64,000 nucleotides of DNA, from assembly GCF_021130785.1 (NCBI RefSeq), contig NC_060210.1, forward strand, positions 184,604,001 through 184,668,000, in the 5' to 3' direction. The translations under genes and the position numbers were made by a program. Below are positions 13,799 through 25,330 of this stretch, in pieces (position 1 is the stretch's first letter; each line of letters starts with the position of its first letter). The DNA comes from Homalodisca vitripennis. Taxonomy: Eukaryota; Arthropoda; Insecta; Hemiptera; Cicadellidae. The notes under the pieces are model-generated. The model saw only the letters and a program-made list of their open reading frames with translations. It did not search any database and had not been told where the DNA came from.

Positions 13799-13869
13799 TT
13801 GCTCCGCCGGGACTCGAACCCGGATCTCTCACTTGCCGGGTGAATGTGCTACCATTACACCACAGAGCC
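13799..13869 (-). tRNA. tRNA-like gene, anticodon loop CCGGCAA (GGC), unit 1
   Basis: The 71 nt fold as a cloverleaf. The acceptor stem pairs at positions 2-7 with one G-T and a mismatch at 1-72. The D-arm GTGT/GCAC closes AATGGTA. The anticodon stem is TTCAC/GTGAG, there is a 4-nt variable loop, and the T-arm CCGGG/CCCGG closes TTCGAGT. The B-box GGTTCGAGTCC is a perfect consensus and the A-box TGGTGTAATGG is close. The nominal anticodon GGC would read Ala GCC codons, but position 33 is C instead of the near-universal T. The D-arm resembles tRNA-Gly. A trailing TTTTT would stop Pol III. It could be a pseudo-tRNA or a SINE head. Confidence 0.75.
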
Positions 13870-14060
13870 CTCACTTTTTACGATTCAATTATTTTGTATT
13901 TGGCCGTATCTGTCACATATGCGTTTAAATAACTAAACTTAACATATGATCGGAAGACCAAATACCTGTCAAATGACTTTTGTTTACATTAATCAAGTTC
14001 GTATAAATGGCAATAGCCTTATTTTATTTTTATCAATAAACATTGAATCGCAAAAAGTAC

Positions 14061-14131
14061 TTGCTCCGCCGGGACTCGAACCCGGATCTCTCACTTGCCG
14101 GGTGAATGTGCTACCATTACACCACAGAGCC
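14061..14131 (-). tRNA. tRNA-like gene, unit 2 of left arm
   Basis: Identical in sequence to the copy at 13,799-13,869, in the next tandem unit 262 bp away. It has the same C33 and GGC loop and sits inside the same inverted flanks (ATTGAATCG..AAAAAGT on one side and its complement on the other). Confidence 0.75.
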
Positions 14132-14492
14132 CTCACTTTTTACGATTCAATTATTTTGTTATTTTGTATTTGGCCGTATCTGTCACATATGCGTTTTAAA
14201 TAACTAAACTTAACATATGATCGGAAGACCAAATACCTGTCAAATGACTTTTGTTTTCATTAATCAAGTTCGTATAAATGGCAATAGCCTTATTTTATTT
14301 TTATCAATAAACATTGATTATAATAATAATAAAAATAAAATAAGGCTATTGCCATTTATACGAATTTGATTAATGTAAACAAAAGTCATTTGACAGGTAT
14401 TTGGTCTTCCGATCATATGTTAAGTTTAGTTATTTAAACGCATATGTGACAGATACGGCCAAATACAAAATAATTGAATCGTAAAAAGTGAG

Positions 14493-14563
14493 GGCTCTGT
14501 GGTGTAATGGTAGCACATTCACCCGGCAAGTGAGAGATCCGGGTTCGAGTCCCGGCGGAGCAA
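14493..14563 (+). tRNA. tRNA-like gene, right arm unit 1
   Basis: Same 71-nt sequence as the left-arm copies. Upstream ATTGAATCGTAAAAAGT and downstream ACTTTTTGCGATTCAAT are complementary at 16 of 17 positions, so leader and trailer would form a long extra stem below the acceptor stem. The downstream arm includes the T5 run that could end Pol III transcription. Confidence 0.75.
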
Positions 14564-14754
14564 GTACTTTTTGCGATTCAATGTTTATTGATAAAAATAA
14601 AATAAGGCTATTGCCATTTATACGAACTTGATTAATGTAAACAAAAGTCATTTGACAGGTATTTGGTCTTCCGATCATATGTTAAGTTTAGTTATTTAAA
14701 CGCATATGTGACAGATACGGCCAAATACAAAATAATTGAATCGTAAAAAGTGAG

Positions 14755-14825
14755 GGCTCTGTGGTGTAATGGTAGCACATTCACCCGGCAAGTGAGAGAT
14801 CCGGGTTCGAGTCCCGGCGGAGCAA
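14755..14825 (+). tRNA. tRNA-like gene, right arm unit 2
   Basis: Identical to its neighbour 262 bp upstream. Cloverleaf, boxes, C33 and GGC loop are as described for the first copy, and it is followed 7 nt later by TTTTT. No introns and no CCA are encoded. Confidence 0.75.
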
Positions 14826-14851
14826 GTACTTTTTGCGATTCAATGTTTATT

Positions 14852-14852
14852 G

Positions 14853-14905
<53 letters not shown>
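14852..14905. repeat. (TA)n tract at right end of the tRNA-like palindrome
   Basis: Alternating TA with one phase slip near 14,862, mirroring the tract at the left end. Confidence 0.95.
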
Positions 14906-14910
<5 letters not shown>

Positions 14911-14992
14911 TACGAGATTAAACAATAAATCAAAATATCCGGTTTCTGTTCTTAAAAAAAACTTTAGCAGTTGTGGAATTAACACATGTATT

Positions 14993-15072
14993 GGTAGCGG
15001 TAACTTCTCTAAATAACTGAAGGTAATTGCTACACTAATGACCGGGACCGCGGCTGCGGACAATGTACAAAC
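14993..15072 (+). repeat. GC-richer dispersed repeat, copy 1
   Basis: Includes AACTGAAGGTAATTGCTACA and then TGACCGGGACCGCGGCTGCGGACAATGTA. The same text recurs at 18,846-18,927, including the CCGCGGCTGCGG palindrome-like centre. In this AT-rich setting the GC content stands out. The class is unknown. Confidence 0.75.
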
Positions 15073-15079
15073 AATGTAC

Positions 15080-15362
15080 AAGTACAATTACGAAAACGGA
15101 ATACAAGTAATAACCATGTAATAAAATATGAATGAAATAGTCACATAAAATAATTTATTATTGAGCGTATTATCAATTACAATTTACTATGTTTTCTGAT
15201 TTTTATACCAAAACTACAAATAAAATTTATTTACTATAATTAATACATACTCGTATTTTATTTATGCAGATCTACTGATTTCTAAAAATTTTTTTTTAAA
15301 TATTATTTATTGATAAATTAAAATGTACAATCATTTTCAATATGGTACAAAAATAAATATAA
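15080..15362 (+). repeat. Direct repeat pair of about 0.28 kb, copy 1
   Basis: Starts at AGTACAATTACGAAAACGGA and closely matches 16,988-17,272 through TCATTTTCAATATGGT.CAAAAATAAATAT, with small indels. No coding text. A local duplication or two copies of one interspersed element. Confidence 0.85.
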
Positions 15363-16987
15363 CTTGCCAAACCAAGTGGTGCATAACAGACTTAACTAAG
15401 TTTCTATGCAACAAGTCTACCGCTCATTTTATTAGGATATGTGTTACTATGTCATGTATACAAATGTTTTATAAATGTACATGGTTTATTTACGAATTAA
15501 CATAATTCTTTGGATTTCTGGTTGTCATCAATATCACTCATGATACAGGTCCAAAATATTTACAAATTTTGAGCCAATTCCATGAAGTGAAAGGTCCTAT
15601 TTTCGATCTCGATGTTGGTTAGATAGAAATGAAGTATCGTGCAAAATTTCAACTACAATATATAAGTTATCTGTTTTCAGATATACCTCCGGACAGATGG
15701 ACATAATGTAAATGTTCAAGCTCCTCCAGTGATAGAATTTTGCAAACACTCAGACAATGAGTCACAGCCAATTGTGGTGTTTCAATCCATACATGTTTAC
15801 ACGTTTTATTGTAAAGTGAATAATTTAAAATCTTTGAATGAACCATTAAACTGCCAGCGACAACCATATTATTGACATAATCGATTAATAAATTAAAATA
15901 GTTCTAAACGAGAATATTGGCAAAACAATAATTATAACTAGTTTCCCAAAAATATAACCGTTTTACAAAACTGTAATGCATTATATTCAATGTAATCATC
16001 TTTATACTACATCAAAAGACCCATTTCTACCATTGTAATAAACTTGAAAAGTTACATTTGAAATAGGTCTGAACTACGACGTTGTATTCGAAAGTACACA
16101 TAATATTTGAAACAAGATGAGAATTTGATTTGTTTTAAATTGTGCTAAAGTTCATTAAACATCTACGAAGGTATTACATTTTGATTTAAGAGTCCGTTTC
16201 AGTTCACTTTCTTGAATGTTTACATCACTACATCAAATTTTAATAATTTACAACACTTATGGAAGGGTTCTGCCTACAGTTTCTAATTAATGCAACAAGA
16301 GTTATTTAGAGTTTTGGAAAATATGAAAATTATAAATGTATAGGAATTGAAAATTATAAAAATATTGTTGAATGACGATAAATATTTTTTAAGAAATTAT
16401 TGAAATTAATTTAAATATTTTCAGTTTGACAAAATATTACGCGAATAATATAATATAATAAATTCATAAAAAGTTTTCTTTCAAATCAAACACGATGTCT
16501 ACTATAAATCACAAACCTTATAGTAGTAAAATTACTACGTACACAATTTACTGTATGTCACCTTTTAATCCAGCCTTTAGGTCAGATCATATGCAAGTTC
16601 CATTTAGAAGTGTAAAATAATTACAGATAAATATTTTCTCTCAACCTGATAACAGAGTGTGATAAGTGCTACTTTGGTTATAAAGCTCTTCAGTGCAGTG
16701 TGAATCCCCACCGGCCAATTAAAACACACCAATTATAAACACACAAAAATATACGCGTCGCTGTTTGAGTGGTGTTTTGTGAAAGTCAATCTATTGCCCT
16801 TTCAACAACCTGGCCTTAGTAAACACATGTTTTCTGTAATGCATTATTTATTTTTAAGAAACAATTAAATTGTTTTTGAAATGCACAATTATGAACGTGT
16901 AAAGAAAATATGTTAATATTGTTTGTTAAAAATGTGAGAAATACGTATAGTATTATACATTTCTATCTCCATTTACTTTTAAAAGAG
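15363..16987. other. AT-rich spacer with one dispersed-repeat fragment
   Basis: Contains a fragment of the AGAAATGAAGCT family at 15,621-15,710 (AGAAATGAAGTATCGTGCAA, later CCGGACAGATGGAC). Otherwise nothing recognised. Confidence 0.5.
15621..15710 (+). repeat. Dispersed repeat family with AGAAATGAAGCT core, copy 2
   Basis: AGATAGAAATGAAGTATCGT, then GCAAAATTTCAACTACAATA, and a terminal GATATACCTCCGGACAGATG that corresponds to the 'gagatatcgtgcggacagac' end of the family. Confidence 0.6.
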
Positions 16988-17272
16988 AGAAGTACAATTA
17001 CGAAAACGGAATACAAATAATAATAACGTAATAAAATTTGAATGAAATAGTCAGATAACATTTAGCGTATTTTCAATTATAATGAACTATATACAGTTAC
17101 TATGTTTTCTGATTTTTATACCAAAACTACAAATAAAATTACTTTACTAAAATTAATACATACTCGTATTTTATTTATGTAGATCTACTGTTTTTTATAC
17201 ATTTATTTTTTATATTATTTATTGATAAATTAAAATCTACAATCATTTTCAATATGGTGCAAAAATAAATAT
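16988..17272 (+). repeat. Direct repeat pair of about 0.28 kb, copy 2
   Basis: Partner of 15,080-15,362. Shared blocks include TTTTCTGATTTTTATACCAA and TTAATACATACTCGTATTTT. It lacks the GC-rich lead-in that precedes copy 1. Confidence 0.85.
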
Positions 17273-17667
17273 TTAAAAATAAAAATAAAAATTCAATTTA
17301 TTTATTTTTATTATGATTTACTCAAAAAATATTATACTCAATTTAAACTGTTTGCATTCTAAAATACAAATGAATGTAAAGAGGGACCGCAATAATATTA
17401 TTAATTGTACCAACTGAACTTCTACACCAATTCTGAGGCAATAATACCAAGTGCTCGTCTCGTAAATCAACATTAAGCCTTTCTTAAGCTGTTTGAAAAG
17501 TTTATCCATTTATCATTTTCAAGTGGCCTAACTTACATTCCAAGGAAGTTCTCAGTCTTGAACTGACAGAATTAATGTTAATGCTTATTTATGGAAAAAT
17601 AATAAACTTTAAAAATTGTTAATAGTTGGCGTATAAAAGGTTATATTATTCAAATACACAAGAAACC

Positions 17668-17840
17668 GATTACATTAAGAGGCTCAGCGTTAGCGAGTCT
17701 ATCACTGAGGGGCTGGAATTTTCATTTGTCTATCTTTTTATCTGTTGTTCTGTTTGTACGATATATTTATTAGGAATTGGCCTATAGGATTTGATTAAGC
17801 TTTATTGCATGAAGCTTTATTGTTATGTGTCCGAGCGTTA
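17668..17840 (+). repeat. Old interspersed repeat, possible 5' part of the AGAAATGAAGCT family
   Basis: AGCGTTAGCGAGTCTATCAC followed by GAGGGGCTGGAATTTTCATT and a TCTATCT/TCTGTT region. It resembles 28,152-28,375, which reads GTTAGCGAAGCCTGGGACTA and then (GTCT)n. Both are diverged and non-coding. Confidence 0.5.
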
Positions 17841-18575
17841 TCGAATAATTCTACATTGATATTTTGGGAGATTTGAAGACTAAAAAATTGTAAACAAACT
17901 GAATACCATCAAATGGCAATTTTACATAGACTAGTAACAGTATAATTGAATATTTGAAGGAAACTCAGCGCAAGTTGTTACTTGACACAATATGGTGTGG
18001 CTTATCTTGTATTATTAACAATGGAAATAATATGAAATACTCGTATAATAACTACAGCGCATTGCTGTTTTCTAAGGTGAAATCTAGTCAGTTTAGCCTC
18101 AGAACTATAGAAGACGCCCACATTCTATCACGTTTAATTACTACTAAATTGAGGTTTCTATAATATAAAGATGTAACAAACTGGCACGAGAAGATACGTT
18201 TCATATGAAGCTAGTATTTTATATTCAAGAGGACTATTGACAGCTAGCATCATCACTATTTAAATATTATCTGATTTTTCGACCTAATAGGTTTTTTAAA
18301 ACAAATAAAAGTCACATAATTAAGTTCGATGTTCTAAACATTGGAACAAAATAATAATGTGTAACTGTACTGCCAGTAAAATAAATTTCTGATAAATAAA
18401 AAAATTTTTTAGTTCTTTCTCCACGATACGATTAAATAATATATTTATTTTTACAGACAAAATTAGGAATGCAGTCATTTCCTCCATTCAGCCTGAGTCA
18501 ATAAATATAAATGGAAACATGAACTACGATATAAGGATTGTGAGTGTTAAGCAAAAGCTTTTGGAACATTTTCCG

Positions 18576-18577
<2 letters not shown>

Positions 18578-18651
<74 letters not shown>
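18578..18651. repeat. (TA)n microsatellite
   Basis: About 74 bp of pure alternating AT. Confidence 0.98.
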
Positions 18652-18652
<1 letters not shown>

Positions 18653-18845
18653 GACATAATACGATTTTCCTTAGGTTTATATTTTATTATATTGTTAGGT
18701 AATATAGGTAATAATTTTAGGATATAAACCTTTCTTACTAATTAAAACTCATTTTTTGTCAATTTTATTTACGTCATAAATGTTTTTATTCTTATTTAAA
18801 CTAACTTCGGTTGTTAAAATCAATGAGGCTGTGGAAGTATCACAT

Positions 18846-18927
18846 ATTTCGTAGCAGTGACTGCTCTAGATAACTGAAGGTAATTGCTGCACTAATGACC
18901 GGGACCGCGGCTGCGGACAATGTACCC
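18846..18927 (+). repeat. GC-richer dispersed repeat, copy 2
   Basis: Matches 14,993-15,072, including GACCGGGACCGCGGCTGCGG. Upstream GTAGCAGTGACTGCTCTAGA aligns with GTAGCGGTAACTTCTCTAAA in copy 1. Confidence 0.75.
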
Positions 18928-21700
18928 GATAAGACAGGTTAATTAAAGTTATTTCCCCCTCCCCCTCCCTAGCTAATCAGAGAGTAGCCCTAATGGTCCG
19001 GTAAACCCTTACTGAGTGTCTTTGGTGGCATTTAATCACGATTTATATATCGTTATTGATATGTATTTTTCTTATAAGTACATTTTATTTGGGTTTTAAC
19101 TAGACAATCCCACAGTTAGGAAGTATAAATTGGTTCGATGACTAGTTGACAAACAAGGAAATAAAAAAAGACTCTAATGTTATGCCATGGACAACATGAT
19201 AGTCCATAAATCTTTTCGTGCCAATTTATTTTATTTAACAATACAATGTTCATTACAGTTCAGCTATTAAATTCTAGTTCACTTCCAGTTTGTTTGTAAT
19301 GGTAACTTGGTGTTTTCACCATTCTTACTAATATTTTAGAGAATTGCCACCTGTAGTAAATGTATTGTTGATATTGACATAATTTTTGTTTAGTCAGAAA
19401 ATAACTGAAAGTTGTAATGTAAAGTTTGTTCAAACAGTTTCAAAAAATAAAAATAAACCCGATGTACCTGTTCTTATGAAGGTCGAAATATAAATCAATG
19501 GTATGTTGTACATTTTACCTATAAAATACACACAGAAAATTTATTAGGCAAACTAAACATAACATTTGCGAATGAAAGATCGAGTATAAAAGGCCATAAA
19601 ACCAGAAAGAAAACGTTCCTATCTCACAAAATGTACCCACTAAGGAAGGATGATTGGAAAGTATGGTTGGGCGTGGAGCTGGGTCACGTGACTTGCTATT
19701 AAACTACCGATAATGACAGTTCTCACTTCCCTATATCACGGCGGCACCACCTTCTGCCCTTTGCTGCCGATTTCTCATTTACCTCTCGAAATTATTACTA
19801 TTACTCGAACAGGAGCCAAGGATTAAAGTCAATTTTGTCCCAAAACAGTAAATTTTTAACGCATTAACAGATTCCTTTCTAATTATATTACGTTATTTAA
19901 AATAATATTTTATACCTTATATAAGAACATTTTTAATGGTTGAATAAAATATGACTGAATACGAATATCTTAATTACTATGATAAAAGTAACAAGTACAA
20001 CTTGTAGGAAAGAGATATTTCACGGTTGTTGAAAGTGGCTGTTTAAATTTGAGTCATGAAAATATTAAGTGTGGCAGTCAGCTTAGTAACTATTTCGCTT
20101 AACCGATAGAATATGATGTAAATGGTAAGCATACATTTTTTAATAAATAATGTTACTCGTGTATAATTTAATCGTTTGTAAGAGGTTTTTATAACAGTAT
20201 TCAAAATTGGCTGCAGCACATAGAGCCTGAGGTTTAGGAAAGGACTCAAACCTGAGCAGAAAGAGAGTTTGGAAAATATTTAAAGCCAATACTAACACAA
20301 ACTTCTAGGACCCGCCGATGTAATAGTTATGAAAAGTACTGCCCACAATCTATTTTTTACAGTCAAATTGCAACATTAACTGCTGACCGACACTAGTGGC
20401 ACATGGGTAGGCTACATATGAGAAGAATCCAAACAATCTGGACGCAAGAGACTGTGTCACCAATCTAAGGACTAATGTACTTTGAATGAAAAACCAATTA
20501 GTACCCAATACCTATCCACGTATCCTTTAAATATTTAGGTGAAGTAACTATTACAGCGTCACGTAAAACTTGGAACTTTTAATATTAACCATTGCGATGT
20601 TCATCTCCAAAAGTTATGTAAATCAAAAAACAGAAATTGATAGTACTATTCTAGGTGATTCTACTAGAAAATAAAATTCTGATTTAATACAGAGTAACAG
20701 CTATGTAAAATGAGAAGTACCAAAAATAGTATAACACTGAGACACTGATTTGATCTTTACAGTACATGTAAAAACTGTGGCTTTGTCTTTGATACAATAC
20801 ATCAGCACAATAAAACTGCGCACGGCATTCCGTGTACATAGGAGCTTTGGCAGAAAGGTACAGAAAGAAACCCAAAACCGCCATCTTGATTTTTATGGTT
20901 TTAGTACATTTTAAGTACAGAGCTATTTTTAATGTTATTTATAACAAGCAGTGAATAAAGTGAATGTTTTCAAAATGTGTACTCTAAAAAATAAAAAAAT
21001 GATTAGACCTTGTCACTTGTACTTCACATCTCACATCAACGCTTTGATTTACATTTCTCCCTATCTATTATTTAGTATATATCTAACTTGAGCTATAATA
21101 TGTTTATTTATCCTAATACTTTACATTTCTGTGGATATAAATTTGGCCAGCTGTCCTCTTTGTGGGAACTCCCAGATATGTTTTTAGAAGCATCATATTA
21201 TTTCCCAGTATGAAACGTATGTTACATTCAAAAATAAACATAAAGGATATGAATTAGAAATTATAATATTTCTTTAGTGTTATAGTACATACTGGTAATA
21301 AAGCGGACTTAACTTTCCAATATATCAGTGCCCTATTAGGGCAATGTCTTGTTCATAATTACATCGTTATGCCTTCGGTATGATAATCTTCGCAAAGGCA
21401 TTACTTTACTTAATTTTATATTGGATTTGGAAGCGTTAAAAAGTAAAACTTCTAATTCTACCATTAATAGCGTTTGAAAGTGGTTTTATCGTAATAATAT
21501 TGATGGATATTATGCCACAATCACAGAAATTATAAACGCAGATTAAAATAATATTATTAAGGAAGGCTCAATCACCTTATGTAAATCACATTTTATTAAT
21601 AATTATAGCTATTTTAGTAAATCGTACATTTTAAACATAGGACTCTAACGAATATTAATGGAGATATACATAAATACACACATATATATATATATATATA

Positions 21701-21740
<40 letters not shown>

Positions 21741-24700
21741 ATTACAGCTCAGACCACATATGCAATTTAATATGGAAGTGGAAAGTAATGTGAGCTCAGT
21801 TTTATGACAGAACAAAAGAAAAGCTTTTACGGAAATTAAACCCAGGATTTTAACGACGGAACGAGTTTAAGTCAGTTTAGATATTTTATAACCACTCGAG
21901 TTCTCCTTGATACTCGAAATATGAATTACCACTGGCGGCCAAATGTTTATAACTTTTATGCAATAATAGTGGATTTTCTTATTTTTTAATTATTCCTATT
22001 GGTCATTAACCACACAATAAAGCTCAGCCCCTTTCAACTCTCCTGAACAGGCGAATGTGAATTACTGGCAGTTTTGGTTTATTACCAAAATAAAGGCTTG
22101 CCATAACGAGGCCGAAATGTATAAAGAATTTTGTAATAAAGAAATTAATTATTATAGAGTATAAAATAGCCGAAACAAAAAGATTATTAAACCGTGATAT
22201 AAGAATATGAAAACATTAAAAATATATTAAAATAATGGTAACAAATTTCTCTTCACTGTTTGTCTTTTTTTCATCGCATGCATTTTGAAGAAGGATAATA
22301 CATAGATTTCCTTCATTTTCTTAAAATTAAATAGGCTAATTTTACACATACATTAAACGTACATGACAAACACTCAGTGAATTAAATTTTAGAAAAAACT
22401 ACGAGTATATGATTTTTTTTCAGCTCTATGAAACGAATTAAAAAGGGGACCTAACATTTTAAATACAATAGAGTGTTCAAATAGATCAATACAGCGTCAC
22501 ATTATTGTTTTAAGTAGTTCATCTACTGTAGATGTACTCAATCATAAAACAGAGCTTCCCCTTACCGCACCTATCTCAATACCAATGAAGGAGTTATTAA
22601 AACAATGAAAGGTGAAACCTGTTATATGAAAAAAAATTATAACTCATTAAACTAATGGAAAATTTTCAAAATGAACAGCTAAACATTCAGCGGTGTTCAT
22701 TAATTAATTATATGTAAAGTTATTGTTTTAGAAATACTTGGAACTCTAGAGTAAAACAAACCATAAAAGAATGGTAAACAAGGAGCATGTAAAGAGATTC
22801 AGTAGATATGAAGAGACTTATTGTGAAGGTTCAATACGTATTACATGAGACAAACAGCTCTGCAGGGCCGCGCCAGCCCCAGTTGAGGGAGAAATATTCG
22901 TACATTAGTAGAATGTGGATTGATGCAGCATTCCTTGTTTCTACCCTTAGGCTGCAAAATCCTTAAACCTTTTTTTCTTTTTTTTTCTTTTACTGCTATT
23001 AAACAAAAAGGTGTAATCGATGCGTCAGTATTGACATTTCATGAAATACGGGATCTGCTATTTTCACATACTTATTATATTTTACCATTAGGAATGGTTT
23101 ATGAAACATCTTTTACTGAAATACAGTGAATGTAAATCCCCTAATTTACTAAACTTTTGAAAAGGAAAAGAAACATATATTTTATTCGCGGGACTGACCA
23201 CTAGAGTTCGCTAATTATTAAGTGGTTACCTTTTAAAATAATATGAGACCCTAAATTTATTACATTAAAGTTTACTATTTTCTATTATTGTTGTACATAT
23301 TTTTCATTATGTACATTTCATATAACATTTCATATTAACATTTCATATATAGCAATGGCCTCTCACTTCTATTTCTCAACAATTTTGATATAAAATTTAA
23401 TTATCTAAACTATTAACTATAGTTATTTACACGTACAAACATAAAAATTTTTTTGTTAGGATATTTGAGGTTATCCGAACGACATAGTATTTCGCAACAC
23501 TGTATCTCATTAAACATGAATTTTTTCAAGAAACTCCCAAAAATTATTTATGTATTTCCCAATATAAAATTATGTATTTTATATAAAAAAATATTACCGT
23601 CATATAACTTTTAACCTTTTAAATAAATGTAATTGCATAACCTAATAAAATCAATCAAATTTGTTCAATTTAAAAATGTAATTAATTTTGTAAAACCCAA
23701 CGTACAAATTAATTTTATTTTCATTATCTAGTAAGATTAATTAAACTTTAAACAATCTGCACATTTAACTTCTGAAGAACAGCTCATCAATATAGGTTAT
23801 AAATAAATTCCCAAGAACAAATTTTGTTTGAAATTATACGTATTGTCCGAAAAAAATACTCTCGTCCTACAATTTTCCACGTTTTACTTACCTCAGTACA
23901 AATTTGTAAAAGAACTTTATTTCAATTGTATGTTCATTATCAATATTAATTAATTCCACTTTTATTTCGTAAGTAAATGTAGGCTATCAAAACCAAAACG
24001 ACGCATTTAAGTTCTGAAGAATCATTTTACCTCAGTTAATATGCATTTTTTCTCAAACAAAAACCCGACCAATTTTATTTACAATTTTAGGTGTTTTCTA
24101 GAAAAATATTATGATTAGCTAAACAATAAATTATCAAATATTGCTACCTATGAATCAAAATAACACCCCTGTATAGACATTGAACGGAAGACACAGTGAC
24201 ATCAAAATAGCCACGACAGTCCTCTAGCGTCTACAGACCGAACATGCTTATGTGTAACGTTCCGTGACTCGAAATGAAAGTTTTCCCCCGTGCAAAACAT
24301 ACATCCATAACCCGCCAAAAGAAGTAATTCTTCAACAAGATTTTATTTTTATCTGTTATTTGCGACAGTTTTAAAAAATCTCTGTTTACCCTGATAACTA
24401 TTCTGGTATTCATATCTTAACTGGTGGTGTACTCTTCATTATTTTCTAAGAGAAAAGGTTGTTTTTTTCTTATTAATCACTATTCTAGTAAGTACCTATA
24501 CCAAAGCCCGTTGTCAAAGATTACCGATCTGTAAGAATATTAATTTACCATTTTAACCCTATTAATCTCCTCGTATACTCGGAATGATTGATATCCACAA
24601 CACGTTATCAGATGTTTAATGATACTTCAACCACCATGGTGTCGTAGAAATTGATAAAGAATAAGAGGCGTACAGAGTTCTTATCTTTCATGACCAAGTA

Positions 24701-24765
24701 ACACATTCCAAGGTCTAGTCTACTGTGGAAGATGACTGTTGAAGTTGGTGGGGTTTGATCCTTAT
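18928..24765. other. Long gene-free AT-rich stretch
   Basis: About 5.8 kb with no recognisable protein, RNA or repeat family apart from the (TA)n at 21,682. Open frames up to about 70 codons occur on both strands and look like chance; none has a familiar motif. A small GC-richer island lies at 22,862-22,890. Confidence 0.5.
21682..21736. repeat. (TA)n microsatellite with one phase slip
   Basis: ATATAT runs interrupted by ATACTATATA near 21,701. Confidence 0.97.
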
Positions 24766-25330
24766 TGTTAACCTCAACAAGGGTGTGCCACCCCTGCCTA
24801 CTTTGACTGGAGAGGATGGTTCAGAGCAGGCCTCCCCTTCTTCCGGGGAGATATGACTTTAAGATGTAGTGCCCTAATTCTTCCTCATGGATCGCCATAG
24901 GAGGCGGCCTCTACTCCCTAACCTTACCCACATTTAATATCTTGTCATTCCAGAAGCAGCGCAAAGGTTCTTACAGGACTAAGTGCAATTTATAATTTCT
25001 TGTCCTAAGAGAAAAGAAATCCTAGAAATGCGGTACTTGGTGATGTACGGACCCTTCTGGGACCAGTTGGTCGGGCTCTGCAACCTCCCCGAACTTAACT
25101 TTCCGCAAGTCCATAGATACGGGTCTACAACTCAATCCTGCAATATAGTGCTTCCCAGAGAGAAAGAACCTCGAGTTGTCGAAAGTCTGTAGTTCGATTC
25201 TGTGGGCAATATTAGGAACTGTACTTCTGATATCCTGAGGTAACTGTCCAGTAAGTCACATCTCCCAATCAGAACCTCCGTTAATAAATCACTTTCCTTT
25301 GTCTCAAAGTTCTATTCAGTAGGGCACCGC
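24766..25330. repeat. GC-richer interspersed element, long copy
   Basis: Clearly less AT-rich than its flanks. The part 24,870-25,015 (CTAATTCTTCCTCATGGATC, then CCCTAACCTTACCCA, then CAGAAGCAGCGCAAAGGTTC) recurs at 31,670-31,806 in diverged form. The + strand frame from 25,010 (RKEILEMRYLVMYGPFWDQL) is open for about 60 codons but unfamiliar. Proportions and base composition suggest the remains of a retroelement; no catalytic motif is visible. Confidence 0.6.

Larger units (their letters stand above)
13728..14317 (-). repeat. Left arm of a large palindrome built from tRNA-containing tandem units
   Basis: Two full units of about 0.26 kb and one partial unit run in tandem with their tRNA-like genes on the minus strand. 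A unit reads CATATGATCGGAAGACCAAA, then ACCTGTCAAATGACTTTTGT, a variable AT-rich part, an AATAAACATTGAATCGC block, the tRNA-like gene, and GATTCAATTATTTTGT, before repeating. The arm is nearly the exact reverse complement of 14,325-14,851. One difference is an 8-bp duplication (TTTTGTTA) near 14,155. The close arm match indicates a recent event or ongoing conversion. Confidence 0.9.
14325..14851 (+). repeat. Right arm of the tRNA-containing palindrome
   Basis: Reverse complement of the left arm, with two tRNA-like genes on the + strand. The centre, about 14,304-14,332, is short and AT-rich (ATAATAATAATAAAAATAAA), so as a single strand the locus would fold into a hairpin with arms over 500 bp. 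The arm ends abruptly within a unit at CAATGTTTATTGA, where (TA)n begins. Confidence 0.9.

Noticed and set aside
13615..15087. Open frames containing LAPPGLEPGSLTCRVNVLPL on the strand opposite the tRNA-like genes
   Set aside because: They are antisense readings of the tRNA-like gene and its flanks, a well-known false protein pattern.
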